Shown here: positions 33,954-43,273 of the stretch, piece after piece | How the letters are laid out: every line of letters begins with the position of its first letter | Position numbering within the stretch: position 1 is the stretch's first letter | Assembly: GCA_016871175.1 (NCBI GenBank) | Contig: VFZL01000007.1 | Location: 82,864 to 146,863 of the forward strand | Origin: Acidimicrobiia bacterium | GTDB lineage: Bacteria; Acidobacteriota; Vicinamibacteria; Vicinamibacterales; CAVVIG01 | Direction of reading: 5' to 3' | DNA length: 64,000 nucleotides | The notes under the pieces: generated by a model | Told to the model about the DNA's origin: nothing | Databases searched by the model: none | The model's input: only the letters and a program-made list of their open reading frames with translations | Translations under genes and position numbers: made by a program

Positions 33954-34846
33954 CTGAAGGTGGTGCCTCGCTGGCTCACTCTCAGGTCCGCCAGCGCTTC
34001 GCGTAGACGCAGACCCGCGCCGAAGTGTTTGACAGCCAGCACGGAAATCGGGCTCGACAACAAGACGTGCTCGGTCTCACTACCCAGAAGCAGGGCCGAG
34101 GCCCTGGTCCGGCCGCGCGTGCCCATGACGATCGCTCCGCCGCCCTGTTCGGTGCCCACGCGAACGATCGCGCGTGCCACGTCAGACCCCTCTTCGAAGA
34201 GCGGCACCGCCTCGACGTCGTGAAGATCGATCCGCGCGACGAACAGCGCAAAGGCCTCGTGCTCGCGGCCGAAGGCGTCAGCCTCGTCGTATTCCTCGGG
34301 TGCGGCACGAGACGAGTCCAATCGCACGTGGAGCGCCCGACACATGTTCTCGCCGGCGCGCGCGGCGATGGCAGCGCCAACCCGCAGCGCGTCAGCCGCA
34401 CGGGGCGAGAAGTCCACCGGCACCAGAACCGGCTTGAGCGACGCTGGTGTCGAGCGCGGCACCATCCAGACCGAACACGGCGCGTGCATCGCGAGTCGAC
34501 GGGCCACGACGCGTCGGCCGGCATGAAGCGGCTCTCCGGGGACGAGTACGAGGTCGGCGCTCGTTTCCTCTATGGTCGCGAGCGTGGTCTCCAATGGGTT
34601 GCCGCGCCGCACGGAGACACCCAGCCGACCGTCGTGGTACCAACGCGACAACGGATCGGGTGCCAGCGCCAACAGCCGTGTCGCGGCGGCCTCTTCAGCT
34701 GAGGCGGTCGACACCGTTGGCGAAATATACAGCCATCGCATGTGATCGGGATCGAGTACGCGGGCAAGCGCCGCTGCGTACTCGACCATCGTCGGCGACT
34801 CGATGTCCGGGGACACGAGAACCAGGACCGAGCGGAAGACAGGCAT
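33950..34846 (-). CDS. Tandem universal stress protein (second, convergent copy)
   Basis: A second two-domain USP of about 298 residues, starting MPVFRSVLVLVSPDIESPTM. It includes VLVPVDFSPRAADALRVGAA at the second domain start and GAIVMGTRGRTRASALLLGS as the nucleotide loop. It resembles the USP at 32408-33307 in domain order and in the inter-domain motif (HAPCSVWMVPRS here, KAPCSVWMVPEG there), so they are paralogues. ATG 34846 is preferred; an upstream start adds 24 unrelated residues. Tail-to-tail overlap with the carbonic anhydrase gene is four bases. Confidence 0.88.
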   Translation of the reverse strand: MPVFRSVLVLVSPDIESPTMVEYAAALARVLDPDHMRWLYISPTVSTASAEEAAATRLLALAPDPLSRWYHDGRLGVSVRRGNPLETTLATIEETSADLVLVPGEPLHAGRRVVARRLAMHAPCSVWMVPRSTPASLKPVLVPVDFSPRAADALRVGAAIAARAGENMCRALHVRLDSSRAAPEEYDEADAFGREHEAFALFVARIDLHDVEAVPLFEEGSDVARAIVRVGTEQGGGAIVMGTRGRTRASALLLGSETEHVLLSSPISVLAVKHFGAGLRLREALADLRVSQRGTTFS

Positions 34847-34948
34847 CTGGAACAGCCACGCCAGTGTACATCGCCGGATCGCCGCAGAAGGCGGGAGCGA
34901 TTGGCCAACCGCACGCATCCACGTATTAACGGTTAGGATCAGAAGTCG

Positions 34949-35635
34949 ATGATACGTGCCGCCCTCTGCGCGCTTAGCCTGTGTCTCGGGCTTCGGCCAG
35001 CGTTCGCCCAGGACACACAGGATGGACAGCTCTGGATGCAGGCGCTGGCCATCGGACAGCTCTCACCGAGTTGGCGGACGCATCTCGAGCTGCAACCGCG
35101 GGTCTTCGAAAACTCGTCGGAGCTCGGTCTCACGATCGTCCGCATGGCCTTGGGGAGACAGATCACACCTCGGATCTCAGTCTGGGGCGGGTACGCGTGG
35201 GTGCCCCGCTCGCTCGGACCGTTCACCAGCCATGAACAGCGACTCTGGCAGCAGGTGTCGGCGACGCTGCCGCGAGCCTGGCGGTGGGCACCTTCCGCAC
35301 GCATTCGCCTGGAGCAACGCTGGTTGGGGCAATGGATCGACACCGTGCACCGACTCCGGCTGATGGCACGGGCGCAGCGACCCATCGGAGAGGGCGGACC
35401 GTGGCACGTGGCGATCTACAACGAAGCGATGATCACGCTCGACACGACAACTCAGGGTCCTTTCCGAGGGTACGACCGCAATCGTTTGTTCGGAGGGCTC
35501 GGTCGGCGTCTCTCTCCGACATTTACGGCTGAGTTTGGCTACATGTGGGAGAACTCCACGATCCGCGGTCCCCGTCAGCGCAACGAGCACGTCACCTCGC
35601 TGGTTCTGAACGTCGCCTGGCCCAGGGCGAGGTAG
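34949..35635 (+). CDS. DUF2490 outer-membrane-type protein
   Basis: A signal peptide (MIRAALCALSLCLGLRPAFA) is followed by a beta-rich 200-residue domain. The motifs match DUF2490: DGQLWMQALAIGQLSPSWRT, SVWGGYAWVPRS, RIRLEQRWLGQ, RLRLMARAQRPI and FGYMWENS. These are predicted small outer-membrane barrels of unknown function. The protein is complete and ends VLNVAWPRAR. It is divergent from the USP at 33950-34846 with about 100 bases between starts. Confidence 0.82.
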   Translation: MIRAALCALSLCLGLRPAFAQDTQDGQLWMQALAIGQLSPSWRTHLELQPRVFENSSELGLTIVRMALGRQITPRISVWGGYAWVPRSLGPFTSHEQRLWQQVSATLPRAWRWAPSARIRLEQRWLGQWIDTVHRLRLMARAQRPIGEGGPWHVAIYNEAMITLDTTTQGPFRGYDRNRLFGGLGRRLSPTFTAEFGYMWENSTIRGPRQRNEHVTSLVLNVAWPRAR

Positions 35636-36062
35636 GAGGCATGACCCGGTTGGGCTCTGAGTCCGGGAAAGCGCCCGACAAAATTGTCAGTCTGCCTGCT
35701 TGGCCGACAGTTGCGTCTCCCCGTTGTCCTTGTCCCGAACGCACGCTCAGCGCGTGCTCGCGAGCGACAAGCCCAGGGCTCAAGGTCGTAGCATGGCCTA
35801 GATGGCGGCTGTCGAGAATCTGACCTTGTTATCGGGCTGGAGCGGCGGCTCTTCACAAAAATGTCGGGTCATCCCCCAGTCCCTCCACCTCGACGTATCT
35901 CGAGAAGTCGTTTCCTGAGCATCACTTACATCGAACGACCCGCGTCGTCCGTCGGTCGGACTCGCTCTTGCCATGCTCTCGCCTGTCGCGTTGCGCGAGA
36001 ACGCTGGCCCGTGGTGTCGAGTGCCGCGGATGACGCTCGCAAGCTCGCAAGAGGAGACGCCA
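35636..36062. other. Intergenic region without a supported gene
   Basis: About 427 bases lie between the DUF2490 gene and the porin gene. No frame has recognisable motifs or a ribosome site, except the GAGGAGA just before the porin ATG at 36063. It probably contains the porin promoter and leader. No hairpin with a T run was identified. Confidence 0.5.
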
Positions 36063-37337
36063 ATGCGCTGTGTTTCGACTCACGACCGTTCGCGGTCGCT
36101 CCCCCGAGGAATGTGTAGGTCCACTCTGATCGGCGCGCTGTGCGCGGTCGCGTTGAGCGCGCAGGCCGCATCCGCTGGCCCCCTGGACGGGGCGCACAAG
36201 TCGGGTAAGCACGAAAAGCCGGAGAAAGGCCTGTTCGTGTCGGCTCTCGAGGCCTCCGCACGCGAGTCGACAGCCGTGAGCGTCGAGGCCGCGTCACAGA
36301 CCGCCTCGGCGGACACGGTCCTCTCGTTCTTCAGAAAAGTCGAGTTCACCGGCCTTGTGGATGTGTACTACACCTACAACTTCAACGAGCCGCTGACAGG
36401 CGAGATCACGCCCCTCCGGAACTTCGACGTGCGCCACAACCAGTGGAGCGTATCGCTCCTCGAGCTCGCGATGAACAAGGCCGCGTCCTCTGACGACCGG
36501 GTGGGCTTCCGTCTCGACCTGCAGTACGGGCAACTCGCGCAGATCTTCAACGGCGACCCGCTGGACAACAACGCGCTCGTCAACGTGCAACAGGCCTATG
36601 TCAGCTATCTCGCGCCCGTCGGCAGCGGCCTGACGCTGGACGTCGGCAAGTTCGTGACGCCGGTCGGGTTTGAGCCCACCGAGAGCAAGGACAACAACTA
36701 CTACTCGCGCGCGTTCATGTACGCACTTGGCCCCTACTACCACGTGGGCGCGCGCCTCGCTTACACGGTCAACGACCAGGTGAGTGTTGGCGGCATGATT
36801 GTCAACGGGTGGAACGCCACGGGTGACAACAACGCCGGCAAGACCATCGGCGGTACCGTGACGGTCAAGCCGATCTCCAAGGTCAGCATCACGCAGAACG
36901 TCCTGTTCGGACCCGAACAGACCGACAACACCGAAGACGTTCGGACGATGTCGGATACGGTGGTGGCCGTGACGGTCAATGACAAGGTGACGGCCGGGGT
37001 GAACTACGACTAGGTCAAGGACGGCGTCGACGGTGAGGGGATCTCGGCGCAGGCTGTCGGTCTCTACTTCAAGGGTCAGCTCACGCCGGTCTTCGCGTTG
37101 GCACCCCGTTTCGAGATCTACGACGATGCCGATGGTTTCATGACGGGGCGCGCGCAGACGCTGAAGGAGTTCACGATGACCGCCGAATTGAAGCACTCGC
37201 AGGGACTCATCTTCCGCGCGGAGTACCGGCGTGACTGGTCAGACGTGAACTACTTCGTGAAGAAGGGCCGGTCGGAGAACAACCAGAACACCTTCACGAT
37301 CGTGTTTGTCTACGGGTTCAGTTCGAAGACGCCGTAG
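36063..37337 (+). pseudogene. Outer-membrane porin (BBP2-like beta barrel) with one in-frame TAG
   Basis: GAGGAGA precedes ATG 36063 and a signal peptide (STLIGALCAVALSAQAASA). The barrel matches the putative beta-barrel porin-2 family: VEFTGLVDVYYTYNFNEPL, LRNFDVRHNQWSVSLLELAM, YVSYLAPVGSGLTLDVGKFV and GFEPTESKDNNYYSRAFMYA. A TAG at 37011-37013 (after GVNYD) interrupts it. The same frame continues VKDGVDGEGISAQAVGLYFK and ends NQNTFTIVFVYGFSSKTP. Without the stop it would be 424 residues. A single-base change from a Tyr codon is the simplest explanation. Confidence 0.8.
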
Positions 37338-37373
37338 TGGCGTGTTGGCGGCGCGACCGGGCGACCCCCGCCT

Positions 37374-37841
37374 TTAGCGCCGCTTTCCGCGCGCCGAACC
37401 CTTCCGCTTTGCGACAGCCCTCTTTGCGACAGCCCCCTTCGAGACGGCCCGCTTCGCGCTCGCGGGTCGTTTGGCCTTGGCGCTCTTGCTCCTGGCGGCT
37501 GCCTTCTTGGTCGTGGCGGCCGGGCCGCGCCTTTTCGCCGCCTTTCGGCTGCCAGTTCTTGACGCCTTCTTCGCTGCCTTCGCCGCCTTCTTCGCCGGCT
37601 TGGCGGCTGCAGGCTTCGGTCTGTTGACCGCCGCAGGCGCTGGCTTTGGCGGGGTTTGAGCGGCCTCCGGCGGTTTCGCGACGGCCTTTGGACTCGACGG
37701 CGCGGGTCGACTCACCACCTCGTCGAGTTCGGGTTCGATGTCCTCGAGATCGCTTTCCACCGGATCGAGGTCGGGCAGCTCCGCACTACCGAGATCGTCG
37801 TCCGCTAATCCGAGGTCATCGTCGTCGTAGTCGTCCTGCAT
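37374..37841 (-). CDS. Histone H1-like Lys/Ala/Pro-rich protein with acidic N terminus
   Basis: The 155-residue protein has two charge blocks. Residues 1-42 are strongly acidic (MQDDYDDDDLGLADDDLG...), and residues 60-155 are Lys/Ala/Arg/Pro-rich with AKKAAKAAKKAS and KRAVSKGAVAKRAVAKRK repeats. The basic tail resembles eukaryotic H1 C termini and bacterial AlgP/HctA-like nucleoid proteins, implying DNA binding. The acidic block could modulate this. Low complexity limits certainty, but a start-to-stop frame on this strand with such composition is a recognised bacterial gene type. Confidence 0.75.
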   Translation of the reverse strand: MQDDYDDDDLGLADDDLGSAELPDLDPVESDLEDIEPELDEVVSRPAPSSPKAVAKPPEAAQTPPKPAPAAVNRPKPAAAKPAKKAAKAAKKASRTGSRKAAKRRGPAATTKKAAARSKSAKAKRPASAKRAVSKGAVAKRAVAKRKGSARGKRR

Positions 37842-37991
37842 GGTCCGCCTCTCGTGGGCCGCCGCCCTATTGGAGAGCCTGTGTACGCATGGCGGAACGG
37901 ACCGACCTGGACCGCGACGCCACCTCCGAATCAGTCTTGCGACCGCTTAGCATGACCAACCTGCTGGGCCCAGTCAAGACTCCCACGTTCG

Positions 37992-39395
37992 CTAGCGACG
38001 GCTGTATAGGTCGAGCACCATCTCCAGGGCTCGACGGCACACCGCGCAGAACGGCACCTCGTCGCGCGTGAACATGATGCAGTCCGACTGCGGCCGGAAG
38101 TATCCTTTGGCCTCGTAGTTCGCGCCCTCGAACGCCCCGATGACTTTCCCGTTGGGTGGTGCATTCAGTAGAGCCGTGTCTCGCAGCATCTCCTCACGAA
38201 ACAGCGCGTTCATCTCCGCCTCCGGGCGGTTCTGCGCGCGTATCTGCCGGCGGCGCTCCTGCCGCTGTTTCGAGTCGCTCTCGTACTGATCCTTCGGCCA
38301 GGGCGTTGGAAGCGGCGTGCCCGGCGCGACGAGATCCTTCCACTTTAAGTTCGCCGGATCGAGCAGCGCGGTGATATTCGGTTCCCACGGCTCGATGCGG
38401 TTGGTCGCGGGAAGATACGCGACATCGGAGGTATAGTACTCGTCGGCCAGCGCGGCGATGTGGTGGCCGAACTCGTGCACGAAGATGTACGGCGCCCAGG
38501 CACTGTCGGCTGCGACTGTCGCGTACAGGTTGAAGATGCCGCCGCCGCCGTACGTCTCCGAATTCGTGAGGATCTCGACCAGCTCGTACGGCGCGTTCGC
38601 GGCGATCTCCCGGAACGCACGATTCTCGAGCGTCAGAATGTAACGCTCCGAGTCGAACGTGTCGTATGAGGCGCCGAGTGGCGACCGCCGGTGGATCTTG
38701 CCGGACGGGCGGGAGATCCCCGATTCAGCCGCTGCGGGGACGAGCCCCCAGACGTTGATGTCCCGGCGACGCTCCTTGAACGGCGTCGTACCGAAGAACA
38801 CGTCGAGCATCCGCTTGGCGTCACGCTCGAACTTCCCGCGCTCGCGGGCAGTGTAGCCGTCACCGAGAATCAACAGATCGAGCTTGTCCTCGGGTGGCCC
38901 GGCCTTGTGCAGCTCCATGAGCGGTCCGGCGCTGGTCGGCGCCGCGCCCCGGATGATGAACTTGTCGGCGGGATCGAGCGTAAAGGTCCAGATGTCGGTG
39001 AACGCGTTCTTCGCATCCCGCTTACGCAGCGTGACCCTGGCCTTTGCCTCTACCACCGGGAAGCGCAGCGACTCCGAGAACGTTCGGTTCATCGCCTTCG
39101 CTTCGGCTGTGGTCTCCCACTCGCCGTAGATGGACGCAAAGCCGCGCGAATACAACACTCGACCGCTCTGAGCATCGGCCACCTCGAAGAAGTACTTCCC
39201 GAGGTTCGATGTGTCGATGGGCTTGGCAGGATTACCCGGCCACGGCAGCGGCTCGATGACCACACGGTCGAGGCTGAACCGCTCCTCTTTGTCGTTGCCG
39301 GTGTGGTAGTAGTCCACCCGCATCGTCGCCGGCGCCGCCAGGGCCGGACTGGCGATGCACAAGATGAGGGCGACACGCCAGGCTGCTCGAATCAT
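37992..39395 (-). CDS. Secreted M64-family (IgA peptidase-like) metalloprotease
   Basis: A signal peptide (RAAWRVALILCIASPALAAP) leads a 467-residue protein with the M64 N-terminal beta domain. The catalytic zinc site FVHEFGHHIAALADEYYTSD (about residue 305) has the HExxHxxxxxD pattern of metzincin-like M64 enzymes. Conserved VDLLILGDGYTARERGKFER-type sequence (here LDLLILGDGYTARERGKFE) marks the domain start. A CxxC pair (FCAVCRRALEMV) ends the protein. It acts outside the cytoplasm; the substrate is unknown. ATG 39395 is chosen over 39455 to give the signal peptide. Confidence 0.9.
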   Translation of the reverse strand: MIRAAWRVALILCIASPALAAPATMRVDYYHTGNDKEERFSLDRVVIEPLPWPGNPAKPIDTSNLGKYFFEVADAQSGRVLYSRGFASIYGEWETTAEAKAMNRTFSESLRFPVVEAKARVTLRKRDAKNAFTDIWTFTLDPADKFIIRGAAPTSAGPLMELHKAGPPEDKLDLLILGDGYTARERGKFERDAKRMLDVFFGTTPFKERRRDINVWGLVPAAAESGISRPSGKIHRRSPLGASYDTFDSERYILTLENRAFREIAANAPYELVEILTNSETYGGGGIFNLYATVAADSAWAPYIFVHEFGHHIAALADEYYTSDVAYLPATNRIEPWEPNITALLDPANLKWKDLVAPGTPLPTPWPKDQYESDSKQRQERRRQIRAQNRPEAEMNALFREEMLRDTALLNAPPNGKVIGAFEGANYEAKGYFRPQSDCIMFTRDEVPFCAVCRRALEMVLDLYSRR

Positions 39396-39458
39396 GATTC
39401 CCACGTTAGCATGCGGGGGCCCCGATCGCGCGACACCCTTGGAGGAGAAGGCCACGCC

Positions 39459-40559
39459 ATGAGCCGCCGCTCAACACCGACGTCGAACGCTCGGGCGGCT
39501 GCGCTCCTCCGCGATCGGGCGGCCAGCCAGCGTTCGCCCCAGAAGAGGCGGGCGTACGAACGGGCAGCGGACGCCGTGCTGGCGCTCGATCATCCGCTCG
39601 AATCGTGTCTGGGCTCCGACGGGAGGCTGCGCAAGATTCCCAATGTCGGCCCCTCGTCTGAGCGCGTGATTCTCGAGGTCCTGCGTGGCGACTCGGCAGA
39701 GTCCGCTGTCCGCGCGATCGCGATGGCGGGCGGGAACACCCGAGGGCCTGGGACCGCTGACTCGCACCAACATTTCCTGGCGAGCGCCGATGTGGCTGAA
39801 GCACTCGGAAACTCGACGCTCGAAGGCCCTACGCTCGACGACTACCAGGGCGATCTGCAAATGCACACGACATGGAGCGATGGCACCGTGTCGGTGGCTC
39901 AAATGGCCGATGCCTGTCGGAGCCGTGGCTACGCCTTCTGCGCCATCACGGATCACGCGCACGGGCTGTCGGTCGCAGGTGGGATCTCCATGCAGGAGCT
40001 CGACGATCAGAAGCAAGAGATCGACGCGATCAATCGTCGACTCCGAGGGCGCTTCAGGGTGATCAAAAGCATCGAAGCGAACATCCTAGCCGACGGACGG
40101 CTGGACCTTACCGCCGACGAGCTGGCACAGGTCGAGCTCGTGGTCGCCGCGCCCCACTCGGCGCTCCGACCGGACGCCGATCAGACCGAGCGCATGCTTC
40201 GGGTCGTCTCGACGCCGGGCGTGCACATCCTCGGGCATCCGCGCGGACGGAAGTCGGGAGTGCGGCCCGGCCTTCGCGCCAACTGGACGCGAGTGTTCGC
40301 GCAGGCGGCGAAGACCGGGGTGGCGATCGAGATCGACGGCGACCCGCGGCGGCAGGACATCGACTTCGCGCTGGCACGGGACGCGGCGGCGGCTGGCTGC
40401 TTCTTCGCGCTCGACAGCGACGCCCACGCCGCCTTCGTGGACATCGCGATCGCGCACGCACGGCTAGCCGGCCTCCCGCCCGCGCGAATCGTCAACTGCT
40501 GGCCGTTGGAGTGGCTGCTGAAGTGGATGCGCCTGCGATCCACATCGACCGACCAGTGA
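39459..40559 (+). CDS. PHP-domain protein with N-terminal helix-hairpin-helix (PolX-C-like)
   Basis: TTGGAGGAG precedes ATG 39459. Residues 1-110 are helical with a hairpin-helix motif (LRKIPNVGPSSERVILEVL). Residues 130-360 form a PHP phosphoesterase domain with DYQGDLQMHTTWSDGTV, FCAITDHAHGL, IEANILADGRLDL, GHPRGRKSG and LDSDAHA, so most metal ligands are kept (QMH stands where many relatives have HxH). The layout resembles the C-terminal part of bacterial family X polymerases without the polymerase domain. Its 3' end overlaps a convergent methyltransferase gene by 68 bases. Confidence 0.85.
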   Translation: MSRRSTPTSNARAAALLRDRAASQRSPQKRRAYERAADAVLALDHPLESCLGSDGRLRKIPNVGPSSERVILEVLRGDSAESAVRAIAMAGGNTRGPGTADSHQHFLASADVAEALGNSTLEGPTLDDYQGDLQMHTTWSDGTVSVAQMADACRSRGYAFCAITDHAHGLSVAGGISMQELDDQKQEIDAINRRLRGRFRVIKSIEANILADGRLDLTADELAQVELVVAAPHSALRPDADQTERMLRVVSTPGVHILGHPRGRKSGVRPGLRANWTRVFAQAAKTGVAIEIDGDPRRQDIDFALARDAAAAGCFFALDSDAHAAFVDIAIAHARLAGLPPARIVNCWPLEWLLKWMRLRSTSTDQ

Positions 40560-41301
40560 GCTCCGTGTGACGCAGACCCGCGGCCCGATCGAGCTTGGCC
40601 ACGAGCGGCGGGAGTGCGCACGCGAAGCGCCACTCGTCGAGCCGGCCGCCGAGCGCGCGAAACGGCGCCATCTCGCGGGACCACCACGGCGCTACCCGGG
40701 TCGCCAACGGTTCAACGATCAGCACGGCCGCACCGCGTTGGGCTCGGTCGAGCAGACGAGACAACAGAATCGGTCGTGTCTCGCCGCCAAGCTCGTTGAG
40801 CGTGAATGCGGCAAGGTATGCCCGCCCGACGGGCAGCGGATCTCGCGTGATGTCGGCCACGGCCGCACGACCCCGAAGACCAAGCTCGCGATAGGTCAGG
40901 TTCGCTTCGGTCACGGCCCACGGATGTCGGTCGAGGCCGTGCAGAATCGGCGGGTGCTCGCACGCCATCGCCCATCCCACACCCGCCGCACCCGTCCCGC
41001 AACCGAGGTCGGCAAGCGGCCCGCCGATGGCTGTCGCACCAGGCAACTCCGTAGCGATGGCGCGCAGCAGGATGGCGTGAAGCGGTCCGTAGAAGAGCGC
41101 GAACGCGGCGCGTTTCCCGGCGCTCGCCAGCGCGGCGCCCTCGCCCAAGCGTCCGCGCCGTTCGACGTAGGTCGACGACAAGGCCCGGAGCGCCTTTGTG
41201 ACTTCCGGAAACCGCAGGTCCGCGAGGTGTCGCGATTCGAGTGCGGTGAGCCAGGAGAGGAAGTCCACGGCGATCGTGGCTGGCGTACCGCGCTCAGTCA
41301 A
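40492..41301 (-). CDS. SAM-dependent methyltransferase (Rsm22-like)
   Basis: The 269-residue protein carries motif I, PLADLGCGTGAAGVGWAMA, followed by LHGLDRHPWAVTEANLTY and TLNELGGETRPILLSRLL. An N-terminal helical region follows the Rsm22/methyltransferase type 12 pattern. It is cytosolic; the substrate is unknown. The last 20 residues (AGASTSAATPTASS) are low complexity and overlap the PHP gene's 3' end, so the original stop may have been lost. It overlaps the downstream small membrane-protein gene by eight bases. Confidence 0.75.
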   Translation of the reverse strand: MTERGTPATIAVDFLSWLTALESRHLADLRFPEVTKALRALSSTYVERRGRLGEGAALASAGKRAAFALFYGPLHAILLRAIATELPGATAIGGPLADLGCGTGAAGVGWAMACEHPPILHGLDRHPWAVTEANLTYRELGLRGRAAVADITRDPLPVGRAYLAAFTLNELGGETRPILLSRLLDRAQRGAAVLIVEPLATRVAPWWSREMAPFRALGGRLDEWRFACALPPLVAKLDRAAGLRHTELTGRSMWIAGASTSAATPTASS

Positions 41302-41635
41302 TCCCGAAAATCAACAGGTAGGCCGTGTAGAGCAAGAGAAGGTTGGGGAACGCCGCCCACCAGAAGGCGTGGTGCCACTCGCGACGCTGGACTTCCGCGC
41401 TCGCCGCGCCCCCCACCCACTTGACGAACAGCAGCGCCACGATCTCGAGGGCGATCGCGCTCACAGTGCCCGTGAGCAGCGTGGCCATCCCGAAGTCGGG
41501 TGGCAGCACCTCGTGTCGGCGCACATGCTGTCGCAACTCCGCCATCCACAGCCACGCCACCGCCAGCAACCAGCCGGCAGCGAGCACGTGCACAGATTTC
41601 GCGAACACGCGGACGTGGGAGTGCCGATGGGTCAT
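41294..41635 (-). CDS. Small three-to-four-TM membrane protein
   Basis: A 113-residue protein from ATG 41635 with hydrophobic segments SVHVLAAGWLLAVAWLWMAE, FGMATLLTGTVSAIALEIVA and FWWAAFPNLLLLYTAYLLIF. I do not recognise the family. It resembles small DUF-type membrane proteins of Acidobacteriota. It is co-oriented with, and overlaps the start of, the methyltransferase gene, suggesting coupling. Confidence 0.55.
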   Translation of the reverse strand: MTHRHSHVRVFAKSVHVLAAGWLLAVAWLWMAELRQHVRRHEVLPPDFGMATLLTGTVSAIALEIVALLFVKWVGGAASAEVQRREWHHAFWWAAFPNLLLLYTAYLLIFGID

Positions 41636-42030
41636 GCGGGAGGCTGCCGAGGACCGGGTGTCTCGATCCGGCTCCCACGATACACGGTTCTGATGCATTT
41701 CGAAACGTCACATTCTTGGCAGGCGGGTCCATGGCATGCATGCGTGTGCATGGCCGCGTGTTTCAGTTTGAGCCCATCGACGGCAATCGACTTGCGACAG
41801 CACCCAGCGGTGCTCACGTGACCAAACGATCCCTTCGATCACTCCAGCGACCCCAGCCCCCTGGGCTCGTCTGGCGTCTGTGCGCACTCGGCTTGCTCCT
41901 GCTGTTCAATGCCGTGGCCCCCCAGGCTGGCATTGTGGCTCTTGCGAGCTGTCTCGCTCACCTGCCGGGGGCGGAATCAGAGCCGATTCTCTGATTCCGC
42001 CGCGGCTTTGGAACGTGGTCAACGACCAAT
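41636..42030. other. Intergenic region, weak short frames only
   Basis: The 395 bases between the small membrane-protein gene and the HD-GYP gene contain one plus-strand frame with a hydrophobic stretch (LVWRLCALGLLLLFNAVAP, about 41860-41935). It has no ribosome site or known motif. I would not annotate it as a gene. Confidence 0.4.
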
Positions 42031-43065
42031 CTACGGCGAGGCGTTCAAGCGGATGAACACCTCGACCAGTTCCTGGCTTCGCCATCCGCGAGCGGCTTCC
42101 TCCAACAGCATCTGGTGCGCTCGGTCGAAGGGCAGTGCCTCTTTGTACGGCCGTGGGGTCGTCAGCGCATCGAAGACGTCGACCACGCCCATGATTTGCG
42201 CGAGCAGCGGCACGGCATCTCCTCTGAGCCCGTCCGGGTATCCGCTGCCATCCATACGTTCGTGGTGATGGCGCACGATCGGTCGAACGCGCCGAAGCGA
42301 CCGGAGCTCGCCGCACAACCGATCGCCGATGATCGTGTGCTGCTTCATCGGCTCGTACTCCTCGCTCGTCAGGGGATCCGGCTTCAAGAGGACGCGGTCT
42401 GGAATGCCGACCTTGCCGATGTCGTGCAGGAACCCGCCAAGACGCAGCGCGGCGACCTCTTGTGCGTCGAGACCCAGCGCGGCGCCTAGCGCTGCGGCGT
42501 AGCCGGCGAGCCGCTGGCAGTGGCCGTCGGTCGTCCCATCTCGGGCTTCGATCGTGAGCGCCAGGCTGAGAATCACCGATTCGGCCGAGTCGAGTTCGTC
42601 CGTGTAGTGCTTGATGCGGAGCAGGGATCGAACGCGCGCGCGGAGCTCTGGCTCGCTGAATGGCTTGGAGATGAAGTCGTCCGCGCCGACCTCCAGGCCC
42701 CTGATGCGGCTGTTCGTGTCGGCTAGCGCCGTCACCAGCACGACCGGAATCAATCGCGTCGCAGGATCGTCCTTGATCCGCCGGCAGGCTTCGAAGCCGT
42801 CCAGCTTGGGCATCAGGACATCCATGAGAATGACGTCCGGCTGCTCCGCCGCAACCGCCTCGAGCGCCTCCTGACCGTCGCGGGCGATGCGCAGGCGATA
42901 GCCGTCTCGACTGAGGAGCCGCTCCATCAGGCGCCCATTTGCCTCCAGGTCATCGACGACCAAGACGCGGCGCGTCCGGTCGGCGACCCCCCTGAGATGT
43001 TCCGCGACGGACAACGATGCCTTCAGAGCCACGGCGCCTTTCATGGGAACGGCGGGAAAGGGCAT
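42031..43065 (-). CDS. Response regulator with HD-GYP cyclic-di-GMP phosphodiesterase domain
   Basis: A receiver domain at about residues 32-148 (RVLVVDDLEANGRLMERLL, phospho-acceptor in VILMDVLMPKLDG, Lys in DDFISKPFSEPEL) is fused to an HD-GYP domain at about 165-335 (GGFLHDIGKVGIPDRVLLKP, HHHERMDGSGYPDGL). HD-GYP enzymes hydrolyse cyclic di-GMP, and the catalytic residues are all present. GGAGATATACA directly before ATG 43065 supports the start. No cognate histidine kinase is encoded beside it. Confidence 0.93.
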   Translation of the reverse strand: MPFPAVPMKGAVALKASLSVAEHLRGVADRTRRVLVVDDLEANGRLMERLLSRDGYRLRIARDGQEALEAVAAEQPDVILMDVLMPKLDGFEACRRIKDDPATRLIPVVLVTALADTNSRIRGLEVGADDFISKPFSEPELRARVRSLLRIKHYTDELDSAESVILSLALTIEARDGTTDGHCQRLAGYAAALGAALGLDAQEVAALRLGGFLHDIGKVGIPDRVLLKPDPLTSEEYEPMKQHTIIGDRLCGELRSLRRVRPIVRHHHERMDGSGYPDGLRGDAVPLLAQIMGVVDVFDALTTPRPYKEALPFDRAHQMLLEEAARGWRSQELVEVFIRLNASP

Positions 43066-43273
43066 TGTATATCTCCGTCAGGCCGGTAGGCAGCAAAGCG
43101 GCCCCGCAGACAGACGAGCCATGACACCCGCCTCAGCCCGCCGACGCCCCCGACCGGCCTACTTACCTCTTTCGTCGGGCGTGTGTCCCGACTCGGCATC
43201 ACATGGGACCAGCGCCGACACGACTGCGTCTTTTCGCGCTGACACAGGCACCGCGCTTGCGTTCGGTTCGGAC

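Noticed and set aside
35680..35740. Possible sigma-54 promoter (TGGCCG...TTGC) upstream of the porin
   Set aside because: Spacing between the two elements is one base short of the consensus and the site is far from the ATG.
41818..41994. Short hydrophobic frame before the HD-GYP gene
   Set aside because: No ribosome site, no homology recognised, and it lies in a gap where other frames are equally open.
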